Assembly (NCBI GenBank): GCA_902729315.2
Contig: LR746273.1
Location: 3,263,001 to 3,327,000, forward strand
Reading direction: 5' to 3'
From: Spirodela intermedia
Lineage: Eukaryota; Streptophyta; Magnoliopsida; Alismatales; Araceae
DNA length: 64,000 nucleotides
In this document: positions 24,190 through 36,420 of the stretch, piece after piece
Layout of the letters: every line of letters begins with the position of its first letter
Numbering within the stretch: the stretch's first letter is position 1
Translations under genes and position numbers: made by a program
Notes under the pieces: model-generated
Told to the model about the DNA's origin: nothing
What the model saw: only the letters and a program-made list of their open reading frames with translations
The model's database searches: none

Positions 24190-26730
24190 AGACATTCCAA
24201 TGAATATATGGTGAGCAATGTTGTAGCTCAATTCTACATTGTGCAACTACTTGCTCTATCTTCTGGCTTATCACCTACAAAACATTATATATAATAATAT
24301 GGTTGACTACCTCTATTTGTTTATTCATTTTCGAGGATAGGTGGAGCTCATCATCTCTTATAAGGAGTGGAGCTCCTTCCAAAACAATAGATAAAAAAAA
24401 CCCATGTAGAAACACAACCACTTTGGTAAAGCTGACCACCACATTTTTAGTAGATAATAGATGCTTTAATAGTATATAGTAGTTATATTTGCTAAGGTGG
24501 TCCACAATCACCATAATTATCATATCCCTTAGACTTAAGTAATTTTTTCATAAAATTCATAGAGATGTCTTCTCATATTTGATTAAAAATCAGTGATAGT
24601 TGTAACAATCTCATCTGAGAGAGTGTGGAGTAGAAGTGTAGGCAAATAGAGCATTGGTTGACGTATGGCTTAACATCCTTTTTCATCACTAGTCAAAGAA
24701 TTATTAAGATAACCTCAAATATGTCTTGTCATAAAACACCACTAAAAGCTTTGGAATGAGGGATGATCTTTTGTAATACTAGTCTATTCTTGTACAACAA
24801 GAAGTCGTATAGTGTAGGTTATCATGCATACCCTCCCACAATAGTCATTAGTTCTTGTTCATATGCAAACCAGACACGTGCTGCAGGGGGCAAAGCCTTA
24901 TTAAAATAAGTCACTAGATGTTCACTTTGTATTATAATCACTTCCACATCAAACCTTAAGGCATCAATCTCTAATATAAAATTATGAAAAAAGTCAATAA
25001 GGATCAATACCAGGGAAGTGACGATGGCACACAAGGCTTTCAAATGCCTCTTGTGCGGACTTAGATAAGATCAAAGCATCTTTTTTTAAGAGGTGAATGA
25101 GCAATTGAAAAAGTTTTACATAACCTTCAACAAGCCACTTATAATATCTAGTCAATCTCAAGAACCCTTAAAGTTGGTGTAGGTTCTATGGAATTAACCA
25201 CTCTTTGATGTTTTTGATCTTTTTTCCATCCATTGTCACGCCCTTCAGTTGAGATCTAGTGGCCCAAGTATTTCAATTGACTTTTAAAAAAAAATTATTG
25301 GTGTTCACCATCAACTTATATTATACAATCAGTTATAACACCAACCATAGGTCTTTCTTATGCTCTTGCTTCAATTTACTAAAAATCAATCCGTCATCAA
25401 AGAACATAAAAGTTATATACATCAAATGTGGCCAAAAGATCAACTTCATAAGTGATTGAAAGGTAATAGGTATTAAAGAGTTAGAATGATATCACCAAGG
25501 ACTTTTAGTGGCCATATGGGTTTGAAATGTCGCCTTTGGAATATTCTTCTTTCATATGGGATTGGTGGTAACCCAACATGAAACAATCAGTACCTCATGG
25601 ACTTCTTTTAAGAGTTTGTCAACCAGCAAAGTGAGAAACTAATTTAGAATGGTGAGTTTATTCAAGACTTTATAATTGACACATAATCATCATGAGTTGT
25701 CCTTTTTTTTGCCAATAAGATTGAACTTGAGTAATGATTGATGAAAGATTTGATAATGCCCACTTCTAATTAGTGTAATACGAACTTCTCCAACTCATTC
25801 TTTTAAAAGTGAGAGTAGTAATAAGGCCATTGATTCATTAGTACTGAGTCTAGAAGTAACATAATAACATAGTCAACTAGATGAACTAAAGGTAATGTAG
25901 CTACCTTTTTGAAAGCTACAAAGAATAGGTGTCACAAGGATTGAAGAGATGTATCATGTACCTCTACTTCTAGTGCCATCATAGAGAGTATCAAGGAATA
26001 GTGTAGCCAAAATGTCTAGGTATTTACATTCCACTTGTCTTGATGTCATGTTGACAATCCTAGACAAATAACTCGTGATAAGTTCATCGTGAAGTGTGCA
26101 TCATACCTTATCTAGATGGAAATCCAATATGAAGAGTTTGTAATTGATATTCACCCATCTAAATGTATGTAACTATTATATACTCAATATAACCTCGATG
26201 TTGATATGATCCAATGGTAGAAAGTGTTGGACAACAATGTAACCATAAATGACCATTAAAAGTGTTGTGCATAGTTACTCTCCTTTAATGATACAATTGT
26301 CTTCGAACATAATGTCTTATGAAGTCACCTAAGAAGTAAGGATACCCAATCACCCGATAAGACTAAAATAGATGTTCTGAGTGGCACCTCTATCAATGAG
26401 GGCCATTGGCAAAGACTCCCAAAGTAGACTATAGAGAAATTCTGACCATAGAGAGTGGTTGTCACCTCCTAGATTTTGGCTGTTTTTGGTGGTAATTCAT
26501 TTCGAATGTCAATGCATCCTCCTTGTTTTCTTGTAGGGAGCTGAATTCTTAAGGGTCAAATTCACAATGTTTAATGGTGATGTTTTAACAAGACCCTTGT
26601 AGATGTTCAACCAGCCTAGGTTGTAATAAAACTATGGTCTGATTTGAAGTACCTTAAAGAAGAAAAGAAAAGTGATTTTCAAGATTATGAAGATAAAGTT
26701 GGTCACTTGCTAGATAAGGAGCCATTTAGA
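24190..26730 (-). mobile_element. Decayed Ty3/gypsy retrotransposon of the same family (minus strand)
   Basis: Read on the minus strand from high to low coordinates. Gag end and protease lie at about 26720-26100. Reverse transcriptase lies at 25900-25150, with a broken form of the conserved stretch before the catalytic region (GKKKDNSWWLCVNYKVLNKL). RNase H lies near 25043-24822 (ALRFDV, FNKALPPAARVWFAYEQEL). Integrase core lies at 24523-24275 (VDHLSKYNYYILLKH, then VVVFLHGFFLSIV). Protease and RT blocks resemble those of the plus-strand element by eye. Stops are frequent and no LTR was identified. Confidence 0.8.
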
Positions 26731-27341
26731 GAGGAAGGCATTGCATCAATAGGTTCTTGGGACTGAAAGAAGAGGTGGCAATCCCAACTATCTATTCTAC
26801 CTCAAAACTCTACAAGATGATCACTCACTGAGGTAAACCTACTATTTTAACCTTTTTGGACCACTCTTCCTCCAAAACCATCATGAACACTCTTCGTCAT
26901 ATTCCAAGCTTATGCCAAAGGCAAAGCCTTGCTTTTACTTACGTAGACTCTCACATGTACCAAACATGAACTCAAAATAGAAACTTTCCAGCAAGTTATA
27001 AAATCCCACAGTCAACATTGAGAGCAGGGGTGTTAATGGCATTCCAAAGTGTAATCTAAGACTAGGGCATCTTTCATCTGGCCAGAATCCAATCCAGCTC
27101 TCCAGAAAAGCTTAGAAATAGAATCCTGATGGACCCCATAGACCCAGGTTTGAACAGGCGCAGGGCATACCCAGCACAAACGCCTTGAATTGGGACTGAA
27201 ATAAAACGACACACACAGAGAATTTGTTTCCATTTCAAGATCAGAGTTTTCACCGAGAGACCGGATGAGGGACAAGCGACCTTTGTCAAACGATAGCCAG
27301 ACGTGCATACATGCTGTTCAGAGCACCACCAGGCGACCTCC
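26731..27341. other. Junction of retroelement and dynamin 3' flank
   Basis: The left part has no clear feature. The right 300 bases or so probably carry the 3' UTR and poly(A) signals of the dynamin gene on the minus strand. Confidence 0.45.
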
Positions 27342-30300
27342 TCACCGGGTCCATGCAACAGAGTCGATCTCATCCCTGGCGTTCTTGTAAAGCTCGAGCC
27401 TCTTAGCACACTGCAGCCTCCGCTCCATGAGAGCAGGATCCTCATCCAGCATTTGGGCGAGCTGCTTTCCCTGGAGAACGAGATTAAAACGAAAAACAAA
27501 TCCATAAAACCCATTAGACGGGTTTAGCCCATTTAGTTCTAATGTGTAGAAGGGGTACAGCACGAGGGAATGGTGGAGGAAGGCAACTCCTTTTTTCCAA
27601 CTTGGGTGCAGAAATGAGAGTGGATATGGATTGCTTAGAAAAAAATTCTAAAGCGAATTTCCATTCAAAGCGAAAATAAGATAAACCATTCAGATCTTAG
27701 AGGAAAAAAGGTATTAAAGATCATGGTATCCTTGAGGAAGGCACCTCCTTTTTGCCAACTTGAGTGTAGAAGTGATTGAGGAGAGATCGCTTGGCTTCTC
27801 TGACTTGGCAGTGGACTACTGCCTTTGGTATGGTGTTCCTCAGCGTTTCAGAGACCATTCCAATATATGACGATACATTTGAGGCGATCCTTCGGAAGTG
27901 TCCATCGCTGTATCTATCAGCAGTGGGGATGGAGGGATTCCCACCCTTCTCTACTTCCTGCGGAAGCTTCCTGAAGAATTCAACAGTTAGGTATGATGAT
28001 TCCATCTCCACTAACCGGAGTGCTGTCTTCCGACCGTCCTCCCGGAATCTCTCTAGGGCATGATATGCAGCAGCTGCCAGCTCAGCTTGGAGGGTTGGAA
28101 ACCGCCTCAATTCCTGGTTGCCATGAAGACTTCTGCTGTTAATCTAAACAGGTGCTGGATGTCGTTCGTTTCAAACTTAAAAAATAAAGTTCTTGAGCTC
28201 ACCTGAGTCTCTCCTATCGATATCCTCACCAACTCCTTCAAAACAAAGTGCACCTGCAGTATTTTTCCATTTTTACTTCGTTCAATTCTTGCAGGAAAAG
28301 CCATTGGTAGAATACCAGAAAAAGAAAATTTGAAGACTTAAAAGTCACCCACAGCATCAACGGATGCCTCCGCTGGACCTTTGAAATAGTTTAGGGCTCC
28401 ATCAATCAAGCGCCTGTAACCTTGCTCAGGAGCAATTAGATGGGGCTGATAGCCGTCAGCCTCGGAGACCACTTTCTTCACATTCTGAGGAGCGAGATGC
28501 CGGTCGAATGGAAGCTTTTTCAAAGCCACTGGGAGTTGATTGTCAAAAACACCATAAATTCGATCACCGCCAGGGCGCCTACGGTAAAAACAGTCTCGGT
28601 TCAGAATAAGGCTGCCACTTAACTCAGTGGGAAAAATAAATTAAAAACTGCAAGATTTAAAGCCTTATTAGAGACCATTTTCCAAGGAATTAGAACACTC
28701 CCACGTAGATAAAACAAGCTAATCTAGTACTTCCATAGACAGAATACTTTTACTTGTTGTCAATTGGCTTTGCATTGTACAGTTTGTTATCAAGGGTTCC
28801 TGGCTTCTGCGCGTCATCTATGGTGTCCACCTTATCAGGTATGTGAAAATAGCCATACATTGCATATGGCAAGTTAAATAATGAGATTGAATAATGTGAG
28901 CCAACTCCACTCACTCTCTGCTAAACCTTTGAGTTGAGTGGCGTAGCTTTTTGAACAAAATAATGACTATTCAACCTCTTCTCCTAACCCATTGTCGGCC
29001 TTGAAATGCTGGAATAGTGGCATGGCGGAAGGAATCTCCTTACGAAAATGAAATGACGAAAAATAATTGAAAACTAGCACCGGTAGCAGATTCCTGCATG
29101 TGAGGGTATCTCTATGGCACAAGGATACACAGAGCAACCCTTGAGACATGCAGATTGATTGGGACATGTTCAATCTAAGAAAACAGGTTAGAGGCAAAAG
29201 ACATCAAATCCGAGTGAAAGATAGACTTTCTTCTCAGCACGAATCATCTAGTCAAATATTCAAAAAATACGTTGATGCTGAAAGCCCTAAAACAGCAGAA
29301 ATGACTAATTATTACCAACTACCTTAGCAGCTTTGACAAAAAAGAAACACGACAGATAGCTCAAACCAAAGATCTCATAAGAACCACCATGAAATATATT
29401 TGCTCTTTCCCTACCTTGAAGAACTACCCCTTTTACGTTTCCTTTACCGTAGGGAATATTGCAAACCATTTTATATTTCTTCCACTAAAAATATTGCAAT
29501 TACTCTTCAGTAATTTACTGAAACTTTTTAGAGGTGTTTATACTACTAGTCATTTCAGCCAGTAATATCTTGATACACATTCAGCGAATATATGGTTTTA
29601 AGTGCTATTATTTACACTTTTCAGCAATTTTTTATTTATACTTTAACACCTGAGTCTCAAAGAAACAGTTAATGCTTTAGACAAGACACAGATGTTAATC
29701 TTCAGAATAGAAACTTTTTGATAATTAAATTAGTTAAAAGGTTGGTTAATCATCACGAAAATGAGCACCTGCTTCTAGGTAAATACAAGGTTCAAATTGT
29801 CGAAATAAAAATTACCTCAGAAGATAAAATATCTAAATGAACAAAAGAAGGCCTTTACCCTCCATCAAGATGTTCTTTGAAGATGCGGTCAAATGCACGA
29901 CAAAGCTCCAGAATAGAGTACAACTGAGCCTGAAAGCAGGCAGAAGAACAACAATTGAAGTGGACTGTGTAATCCACTTAGAGAGCAGAACTTAAAAGAT
30001 TCGAAAAAACCTTACCCCTGCATCAAGGGCAATGGGTCTACCGAGTTGGTCCATCTCTGACTCGAGTTCATCAATTGTCTTGTTTATCAGGGAAGTAATA
30101 CTTGGTATACGTGATCTAATTACATTCTCAAGATGCTGAAAAAATAGTTCGTCAATAAACTTTTATTCCAAAATAAGAGGCATTTCACAGCAATATGAGC
30201 ATATTACCCTGGAGAGAAGTTTTGCAAGGTATTCAGAACCCATTTTACTAGCCAAATGTCCATAGTCCGAACTGCTGCTAAAATACTCTTTCTCCTTTCG

Positions 30301-33300
30301 TCTTGCCGATATCATGTCAGCATTCTTATTTATATCTGCTTGAGAGCGATTAACGATTCCGACCCAAGGGTGCTGTAGCCGATAAGCTCTTCCCTCAAGA
30401 ACCTAAGGAATACATCATAGGTAAAGTAACTATTATCTGGGTATATCTTTGACAAGGAAAATATCAAGAATATAATAGATACGACGTGACAAAGATGAGA
30501 AAAAACCATCATCCAAGACACATTTGATGTACTCATATGTTCGGCTACCAAACGAGGTTACTACTTACGTCAAGTGCATTTGTTCCCTTGTCCATCAAAT
30601 CTAGCTTTGTCAACACACCAAACGTCCTTTCACCTACAATATAGCTCAAATCAAGAAAATTGAAAGCATTTGATAGATGGAGCTGCATAACAAAAGCCAG
30701 TCTCAAGGCATACCCGTTGGATCAACTTCTCTGGCAATTTTAATAGCATCAGAGGTTGCAATATCTTGATTTGCAGGAGAAATCGCCAATATGATGCAAT
30801 TAGGCTGCAGGAGAAACGAGCTAAATGAGAGCACAAACGATAAACCAGAAAGAAATATGAAGAAATGCATACAGCAACAAACGGAAAAAAACAACCCCAA
30901 GAGATGAATTTTGGATATACAACAACGAACAAAAGATGAAAAGGAAAATAATATAAGCAGGGAAAACCCTACAGCTCATTTACAATAATAAATAATATTA
31001 GATTGCAGGGATTTAATAAACATCAGAAAGCCTCCTATTTTATTTAAACATTTAAAGTCACCAGATCCAAAGCAGGTTCGCAATGCCAATTAGACCTACC
31101 ATTCTTGTTTAATATTAAAAAAACACTTCTTTTTCTCAGCAATTCTTATATGCTTCAGAGAATTCAGGGAACTAAGATACAATTAAGATGGGCACAGAAA
31201 ACATTATACATCCTTTGTATTAGTTGTATGTGTTTGAGTAAATAACAATGAAGAATGAAAATCGCTTGACAAGACACAGTTACAGTTGATCTGAGAAAAA
31301 TGTATGCCAATCATAAATTGCACAGTTTCAACCACATCCAAATAAATGGCAAATGTCTGTTGCGTTTCAAGCAAACTGCCTCTTGTCTTTCCAAGATAGT
31401 GTACCATGGGAGAGCTGTAACAGCGTTCTAATATAGTGGAGACTAACAAGCACAAAACTGATTCTTAAGAAGAAACAAACAGCTACCTTATCTACCAATG
31501 TCGGATGCAGCTTAACTGATTTCACTTCGGCATAGACATGATTGATGCAAACATCCACATGCTTCTCATCTCTTATTTTTAAACATCTGTTGCCGCCATC
31601 TAGCATGTATATGTTAACACTTCATGGATGTGTCTGCCTAAAAAAAATTCTGGATAATGGAGATATAAATGTGAAGTTGGTTCTTAATTAGTTACAGAAG
31701 ACTTAATACTCCAAATTTAACTACAGATCATGGAGTTTCATGAGGAATGTATATTGGTTGTAAAGGACATGCAAATGAAAATACGTACAGTTATCAAGTT
31801 ACGAGCAGCAAAGATTGTGTCAACCTGTGGCTCAATATTCTATCAAGATTATAAAGGCTCAAAAAGTCACACAATTCATAGAAACCTACTTCAACATATC
31901 AAATGAAAGATTAATCAAAAATCATGATTTACTGGATATAGATTGGTCTCCTCATTACCTTCTCAACATATGATCGAACCATGTTTTCAATGTCTTGAAC
32001 TATACTGTCGGGCTGCCCCTCTGAAGAAAAAAGTTGCCAATAGAAATCCTAAGAATCTACAGAATCACGGAAATTCCAAATGATAAAAATAAATAACAAG
32101 GCATCTTTACCTACAGCAACTTTCGTAAGACCAGGTAAATCAATCAACGTTAAGTTTACAACTGCCAACACATGAAAATTAGTGAGTAATATTGAATAAT
32201 CTTGTAGAACAAAGGGCATAACTAGAGAGATGGATCAATCCCCAACGTATATTAATAAAAAGTGAAATAAGAGACGTTTCTAAAGGGGATGAAAGAAAGA
32301 ACTGCAGCGTCATCATTAAACACAAGGACTATATATTTTGAAAGTAATCAGAAAAACCGTATCAGGTGAAGTATTTACAAAGCACTAGACTTTTTCAAGG
32401 CAACGTGTAAAAAAACCTTATGAGTTTTGAGATACGAAATTTTCGGCTCTGAAACATAAGACATGGAAGCAAACATATTATGCATAGATCAATCCTTGGA
32501 ACCTTTAAGCCATTGCTATTTGTGATCAATGAAAGTGAAACAAACATGATAGTACCCTTTTTGGCTCACTTTGATGCATGATGCTAAAATAAAAACGGTG
32601 AATTCCTGTAGCAAAGTGCGAGAAATAAATATTTACTTTAAATTTAAGCAAGAGACGATACTCAGAAACGAAAGAACGTTCATCAAGTCTTTATGTACAT
32701 AGCTAAGTTGTGACTTGTAATTCCTATCTCACCGTCTTGGAAATTTTCATGCCCTCGAGAAGAATATTTTTTAAAATGGCCACAAATATTCTACAAAAAG
32801 TGTCAGTATGTCTCTAACAGAAGACACAGGGTAAAGCCGTGCAATAAACAATCCTTGACGGAAAATTCTTCAAATAATGTAAGAGGCCATTTATATACTA
32901 AACGCTTGATCTCAAATATCAAAAGGGACTAAGAACAAAAATCAAACCATTTGGGGAGTAAATGCTGAGATGAATAGGAACCGGAGAGATCTGTTTTGTT
33001 TTCCCAGTCAGTCTATCAGTTTCGTCTTGAATTTCCTTGCGAACAGCAGCTGTATGGAGCAAAATTAATCAACCTCAAATATGAAGAGAAAAGGTCATCC
33101 TGACGAGAGAAATCCACAACATACCAAAATCTGTGTATCGCCTTTTAGGCAGGTGAAGGAACTCCGCGTACTCTGCCTGTCCTTCCTCCGTCTTGTGCAG
33201 TTGCAGGACTAGCGGACGTCTTGTTACAATTCCTGCACTTCCGTAACATAAAGAGTGACCACCCCAAAGGCTAAGATCAAAATATACCATACACATCAAC

Positions 33301-33686
33301 TCTAACAGTCGATAAAGAGGCAAGAAGCCATGTTTCCCAACCTGATCCCCGGGGAAGGAAATCCCTTCCGACGATGCTCTCCAGAACTGAGGACTTGCCA
33401 GAGCTCTGCCCCGAGATCGCACCAAAATAACACACAACAGAACAGAACCCAAAAATCAGAGGACAAGAAACCAAGGATAGGAATCAAGGGAGAAGGAGAA
33501 TGCACGCGGACAGAGGCAGGGACAGCGTAGGAGAGAACCCACCTGCCCCCCGACGACGGCAACAGAGGGGAGTGCTTCCCAGAGGGTGGGCAGTGCGCTG
33601 CCCTCGCCCCCGCCGTGATCCCCGAGGACGGTACAGGCGCGCTGGATCCTGTTGACGAGGCCGATCAGGCTCTCCATCGTCGTCAT
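27342..33686 (-). CDS. DRP1E: Dynamin-related protein 1 (DRP1E/DRP1C-like)
   Basis: Fifteen exons: 33543-33686, 33342-33405, 33125-33232, 32948-33049, 32111-32161, 31959-32020, 30714-30804, 30569-30633, 30208-30402, 30016-30135, 29859-29929, 28353-28578, 28203-28253, 27745-28113 and 27342-27470. All have GT-AG ends and consistent phases; the protein is 615 residues. It starts [20 protein letters not shown], typical of DRP1E. GTPase motifs are intact: P-loop GGQSSGKS (46-53), DLPGLTK (147-153), TKLD (216-219) and NRSQAD (247-252). The middle domain follows, then the GTPase effector domain to the end ([12 protein letters not shown]). There is no PH or Pro-rich domain, as expected for DRP1. Family role: a GTPase that assembles on membranes for clathrin-mediated endocytosis and cell-plate formation. 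No truncation or missing motif is seen. DRP1C is the next closest option. Confidence 0.95.
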
Positions 33687-34055
33687 CTCCGCCGGTTCCC
33701 GGACAACCCTAATCCCCCGGCAGCAGAGGTCGGGCTTGGAACTAAGAAAAACTCAGAAGAGACGGACTATCACGGCTCAGCGAACGAAAAGGAGATGAAG
33801 CAGATGCCGCAGCAGCAGCAGCAGCAGCAGCGAGAGTGAGGAAGACCTCGGTCGCGAAGGTCACTGTGGCGGAAGAGGACGAAGGTCACCGTGGCTTCGC
33901 TGAAGATGACTGTGTTGGACGAGGTCATCCGCAGTCTTCCACTGAGGGGCGGAAACACGGTGGGTCCCACATTCCCCCTCCCCCTCCCCGCCAATTCGAA
34001 TCCGCTCCGTTCTCCCTAGGCACACGTGCGCCCTTTGCCCACACGTGTCACTCAT
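33687..34055 (-). promoter_or_regulatory. Dynamin gene 5' leader and proximal promoter
   Basis: GC-richer sequence directly upstream of the DRP1 start. It includes a run of seven CAG units (33810-33830; CTG on the gene strand), probably in the 5' UTR. Two ACACGTG-type E-box/G-box cores lie at about 34021-34027 and 34041-34047. Confidence 0.5.
33810..33830. repeat. (CAG)7 trinucleotide repeat
   Basis: Seven perfect CAG units in the presumed 5' leader of the dynamin gene. Confidence 0.95.
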
Positions 34056-34711
34056 AGGGGCGGGGAATATTTGTTTATTTAGCATTCGACCCTCAGAATC
34101 AATGCAAATTACCAGAAACCCCTGAAAGATTATGTGCCACACAGGGAATATTGTTTATTCAATTTTACCTCTCAAATAAAGTAATTATGAAAAGCCCTTC
34201 TCCTATAAATTCTTTGAAAACTATTAAACACAATTCTTAAAAAATAATTACACTAAAAAATTATGTTCACCACCGATAGAGGCCTGGCGGAATCTTGTTC
34301 TCCCATCCCACACGTGCCTGCCATGGGGCGTATTATTTAGTTAGCATTTGCACCTCACAGATTAAAGTAATTATCAAAAGCACTCCTTTTATTTCTTTGA
34401 AAATTATTAATCACAACCCTTAAAAAATAGAATTACACTAACAAATTATGTTCACCACGAATAGAGTTATGGCTGACTCTTGTTCTCCCTGACCACACTT
34501 GCCACCTATGGGGGTGTAGGGAATATTTGTTTATTTAGCATTTGCACCTCACAAATTAAAGTAGTTTTTAGAAGGCCTCCTCTATTAAATTCTTTGAAAA
34601 AGATTAAACTCATGTGCATACGCCCCTTCCGTATTAGTTCCACCAATAGATGGACAACAATCTCTATCCTCTATTCTCCCTTGTTGCACATGTCATGTAG
34701 GGGGTAGGGAA
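34056..34711. repeat. Degenerate tandem array, about 185-bp unit
   Basis: One partial and three fuller units. Each holds GGGAATATTTGTTTATTTAGCA-like sequence (where complete), CACCTCA..ATTAAAG, a CTTTGAAAA anchor (34211, 34395, 34592) and a closing ACACGTG/CACATG-like segment. A further unit at about 39486-39650 (anchor at 39530) lies on the other side of the copia element. Confidence 0.75.
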
Positions 34712-34993
34712 TCAATCTTCCGTATTACTTACATAAAGAATTTTACATGGTTTGGAGGTTTCAACTAGATGAAAATGATTGACCTAGTCATTGGGTCATT
34801 TCTTCTTCTTCTTGTCAATTTCAGTCTATTCATTATCAAGCCATTTCTGCCCATTTTGGTTTGCCAATAAATGGGTTATTTATATACATGATAATTGATT
34901 CACAACTGAATTATTTCTCTCTCACACACAAAACCTTATCCTCCCCTTCATTAAATGCAACCACCTTAAAAGGCAAGTTACATTTATAATACT
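34712..34993 (-). repeat. Truncated 3' LTR of a Ty1/copia element
   Basis: Matches parts of the LTR at 38894-39485: the TTTTACATGGTT segment, GGCCATTTCTGCCCATT-like sequence, and the end that reads ACATTTATAATA against ACATTTATAACA. It is shorter than its partner because of deletions. Confidence 0.65.
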
Positions 34994-36420
34994 TTTCTTT
35001 TTTGCTTGTCTTTTCATGTTCATCTTTCAATACCATGATCTATATAAATCTCCATGACCAAAATCTTCTTTATTATTTTGATATATATCATTTGAAATTA
35101 TTTACTCAACTGAAGTTTTAAATGATCAATATTCATCATAGTTTAGTAGTACTAACATGTCATCAATATATGGATATAAATAACCATTTGAAAGTATTTT
35201 TGTGATACATACAATTATAACAAACACTTTTAGTATAATTATGACTCAATATAAATGTTGAAACCTCTTATACCACTATCTAAAATATTTTTTCAGATCA
35301 TATAAAAACTTTTAGAATAGGCATATATAGTTTTCTTTATTAGAAACTTCAGAATCTTTCAATTAGTGAATATAGATTTCTTCCTCTAACTCATTATGTA
35401 AGAACATTGTCTCAACATTTAATTGGTCTAACTCTAAATCAGCTAAAGCTACAATAACAAATAATACACAAATTTATATATATCTCCTCACATGATAAAA
35501 TACCTCATTGAAGTCAATGCCTCATCATAATGAGAAACCCTCCACCACCAATCATGTCTTGAATTTAATACCTCCATTAGCCATGATTATTGAGGGACTA
35601 ATTGTATTTCACTATTCTATAGAAAATTTTCTTGACTTGGATTATTTCTTCTTATACTATATTATTTTTTAAATAATTCACAATTTTCTCTTTTTATTAA
35701 CTTGATTTCTATTTTATGTTGTCGAATTCTCTCCCACTTAGAGCATCACAAACTCATCAAAGGTCATGTCTCTCTTGATTATAAACTTGTCTAATTGAGG
35801 ATCAATAAATTACAATTGATATGACTCCATACCCTGCATTTTGTGTATATCTCATGAAAATATATTTCTAAATTCTTAGTTTCATTTTGTCATTTGTGAC
35901 ATGAATGTAGTCAAGACAACCAAATTTTTTGAAATGAAAATAATAAGAAGGGGAACTAGACAAAATTTTTGAAGATTTTTTAACTAATTGTTCGTAGATG
36001 AAAATATATTCACTAAGTAATATAATGTTGATAGTTTCAAAGCAATAATCTTTCGATCATACTTTAGATAACATACTTATTACTCATTCTAAAAGTGTTA
36101 TGTTGATTTATTTTACAATACCATTCTATTGTACTATTTCCACTACTTGGATGTAAAATAATACCTTTATTCCTCCAAGACTCATCAAATTCATTTGAGT
36201 AAAATTTTACATTTTTGTTACATTGTTGTTAATATGGTGTCACTTGATTTTTTGCCAATTTGCCATTCACTCAAAATTATTCTGATAATTTTGACACAAT
36301 CTAATATAAGATTGATATTGTATGTAGTTTTGTTACCAAATATACAATAAATCTAACCAATCAATTTTATATTAATTACAACAAAAACACTTAGATAAAC
36401 TCACAAAATATAATTCTCTA

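Larger units (their letters stand above)
18901..24190 (+). mobile_element. Decayed Ty3/gypsy retrotransposon (gag-pro-RT, plus strand)
   Basis: A gag-like frame opens at 18946 (MEHLEAKS) and continues with many breaks to about 20780, ending in a degraded zinc-knuckle region. The protein resumes at 22666 with protease-like sequence: ILIDKRATHIF, then DVILGIHWLHTLGW near 22890. Reverse transcriptase follows at about 23410-23830, with FSKLDLKSSYHQI at 23540-23580. RNase H-like remnants run to about 24180. Many stops and shifts show that it is dead. An unrelated repeat (20784-22665) lies inside it. No 3' LTR was found; the element ends against a second copy pointing the other way. Confidence 0.8.

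Noticed and set aside
28757-28869. Coding-like minus-strand stretch in dynamin intron 11
   Set aside because: About 36 open codons only, no match to dynamin, and the flanking exons join in frame without it.
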